The notes beneath the pieces are model-generated. The model saw nothing but the letters and a program-made list of their open reading frames with translations, was not told the origin of the DNA and did no database searches. A DNA stretch of 64,000 nucleotides, from assembly GCA_022825235.1 (NCBI GenBank), contig JAJDYI010000066.1, positions 62,001 through 126,000 of the forward strand, given 5' to 3'. This stretch comes from Alphaproteobacteria bacterium. Its GTDB lineage: Bacteria > Pseudomonadota > Alphaproteobacteria > TMED109. Below, one piece after another: positions 63,242 through 64,000 of the stretch. The translations under genes were made by a program, and so were the position numbers. Position 1 is the stretch's first letter, and each line of letters opens with the position of its first letter.

Positions 63242-64000
63242 TCAGGCCGCCTCTGGAACGCGCGCGTCCCCCAGCGCCTTTAGCACCCGCGGCGGCGACA
63301 TCGGAAGATCCGTGAACCGCAGCCCCAGCGCACTTTCCACTGCGTTGGCGATGGCCGCCATCGGCGGCACGATCGGCGTCTCGCCCACGCCGCGCACCCC
63401 GTAGGGATGCGTCGGGTTCGGCACTTCCACGATGACCGTGTCGATCATGGGGACGTCCGAGCACACCGGGACCCGGTAGTCGAGGAATCCGGGGTTCTGG
63501 AGCCGCCCCTTGTCATCGTAGATGTATTCCTCGTTCAGGGCCCAGCCGATTCCCTGGACCGCCCCGCCCTGCAGCTGCCCTTCCACGTAACTCGGATGCA
63601 CGGCCTTGCCGGCGTCCTGAATGACGGTGTAGCGCTCGATCGTCACCCGTCCGGTGTCGCGGTCGACGTCGACGTCGACGATATGCGTGCCGAAGCTCGG
63701 CCCAGCTCCCTGAGCGTTGATCTGCGCGCGCCCGACGAACGGGCCACCGCTCTTGCCGGCAAGCCGGGCAAGGTCGGCAAGCGACAGCGGTTCGAACTCG
63801 CCGGCATTGGAGCCCGCAGGACGCGCCTCACCATCGATCCATTCCACCGCGTCGGCAGGGATGTCCCAGATCTTGGCGGCGCGCTCGCACAATTGCCGGA
63901 TCATGTCCCTCGCCGCCTCGATGACGGCCATACCGCTGGCGAATGCCGTACGGCTCCCGCCTGTAAGGAAGGTGTATCCCAGCGTGCTGGTGTCGCCGAT
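63242..64000 (-). CDS. Molybdopterin-binding (xanthine dehydrogenase/CoxL family) large subunit, C-terminal part
   Basis: The gene continues past the right end of the window; the visible 252 residues are its C-terminal part. Blocks: QGAGPSFGTHIVDVDVDRDTG, YVEGQLQGGAVQGIGWALNEE, GFLDYRVPVCSDVP, and GVRGVGETPIVPPMAAIANAV with the conserved GE(T/P) loop that provides the catalytic glutamate of the molybdenum hydroxylases. Substrate type (purine, aldehyde, CO or aromatic) cannot be decided from this part. The MoaD-like gene follows it. Confidence 0.92.
   Translation of the reverse strand: MGDTSTLGYTFLTGGSRTAFASGMAVIEAARDMIRQLCERAAKIWDIPADAVEWIDGEARPAGSNAGEFEPLSLADLARLAGKSGGPFVGRAQINAQGAGPSFGTHIVDVDVDRDTGRVTIERYTVIQDAGKAVHPSYVEGQLQGGAVQGIGWALNEEYIYDDKGRLQNPGFLDYRVPVCSDVPMIDTVIVEVPNPTHPYGVRGVGETPIVPPMAAIANAVESALGLRFTDLPMSPPRVLKALGDARVPEAA

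Overview
The window is a contiguous piece of a high-GC alphaproteobacterial chromosome. The evidence is gene order: bamD-recN-ligA, lpxC, a YfgM-like/BamB-like/der trio, dxs of the alphaproteobacterial type, a glycine-riboswitch gcv operon with split gcvPA/gcvPB, and an electron-transfer-flavoprotein ubiquinone oxidoreductase. The cell has an outer membrane (BamB, BamD, LpxC, a beta-barrel, several lipoproteins). Transport genes (a carbohydrate ABC system, a TRAP system, BT1 and DMT carriers) and catabolic enzymes (CoA transferase, amidohydrolase, aldolase, class III aminotransferase, xanthine dehydrogenase family) suggest a versatile aerobic heterotroph. The species cannot be named from the sequence.

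Layout. 1-5.0 kb: carbohydrate-type ABC transporter with a duplicated binding-protein gene, then a GlcD-like FAD oxidase. 6.5-11.1 kb (minus): bamD-recN-ligA. 11.1-15.3 kb: accessory stretch with a broken AbiE-type toxin-antitoxin remnant, an outer-membrane barrel, a hypothetical protein and a TbpB-like lipoprotein. 15.7-17.8 kb: hisN-like phosphatase and an orphan DNA methyltransferase. 18.1-22.7 kb: tandem glycine riboswitch and gcvT-gcvH-gcvPA-gcvPB. 22.8-28.3 kb: DsbD-like protein, peroxiredoxin, ETF-QO, PQQ-type sugar dehydrogenase. 28.3-32.1 kb (minus): lpxC and a giant exported MORN-repeat protein. 32.6-37.0 kb: esterase, then yfgM-like/bamB-like/der. 37.1-43 kb: aldolase, aminotransferase, OYE-type reductase, BT1 transporter, and a nucleotide-cyclase fragment. 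43.5-45.4 kb: dxs. 45.9-50.7 kb: amidohydrolase, DMT transporter, beta-hydroxyacid dehydrogenase, CoA transferase. 50.9-52.7 kb: SoxYZ-like carrier and metallo-hydrolase of the quinoprotein relay type. 52.8-57.1 kb: tRNA-Ala(CGC), argG, yggT, and a polyamine cluster (speE facing an ornithine-decarboxylase-like gene and speD). 57.4-61.5 kb: orphan HTH gene, then TRAP dctPQM. 61.5-64 kb: AT-rich gap, an unrecognised membrane-anchored protein, a MoaD/ThiS-like protein and the C-terminal part of a molybdopterin hydroxylase.

How they work together. The gcv operon catabolises glycine under direct glycine sensing. argG supplies arginine and hence ornithine; the decarboxylase, speD and speE together suffice for putrescine and spermidine. 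LpxC, BamB-like and BamD belong to outer-membrane biogenesis. Points that stand out are the MORN protein of about 37 repeats next to lpxC, three genes whose conserved N-termini begin upstream of any ATG/GTG/TTG, decayed defence and signalling genes in the gaps, and a Fur-like palindrome with no obvious target gene.
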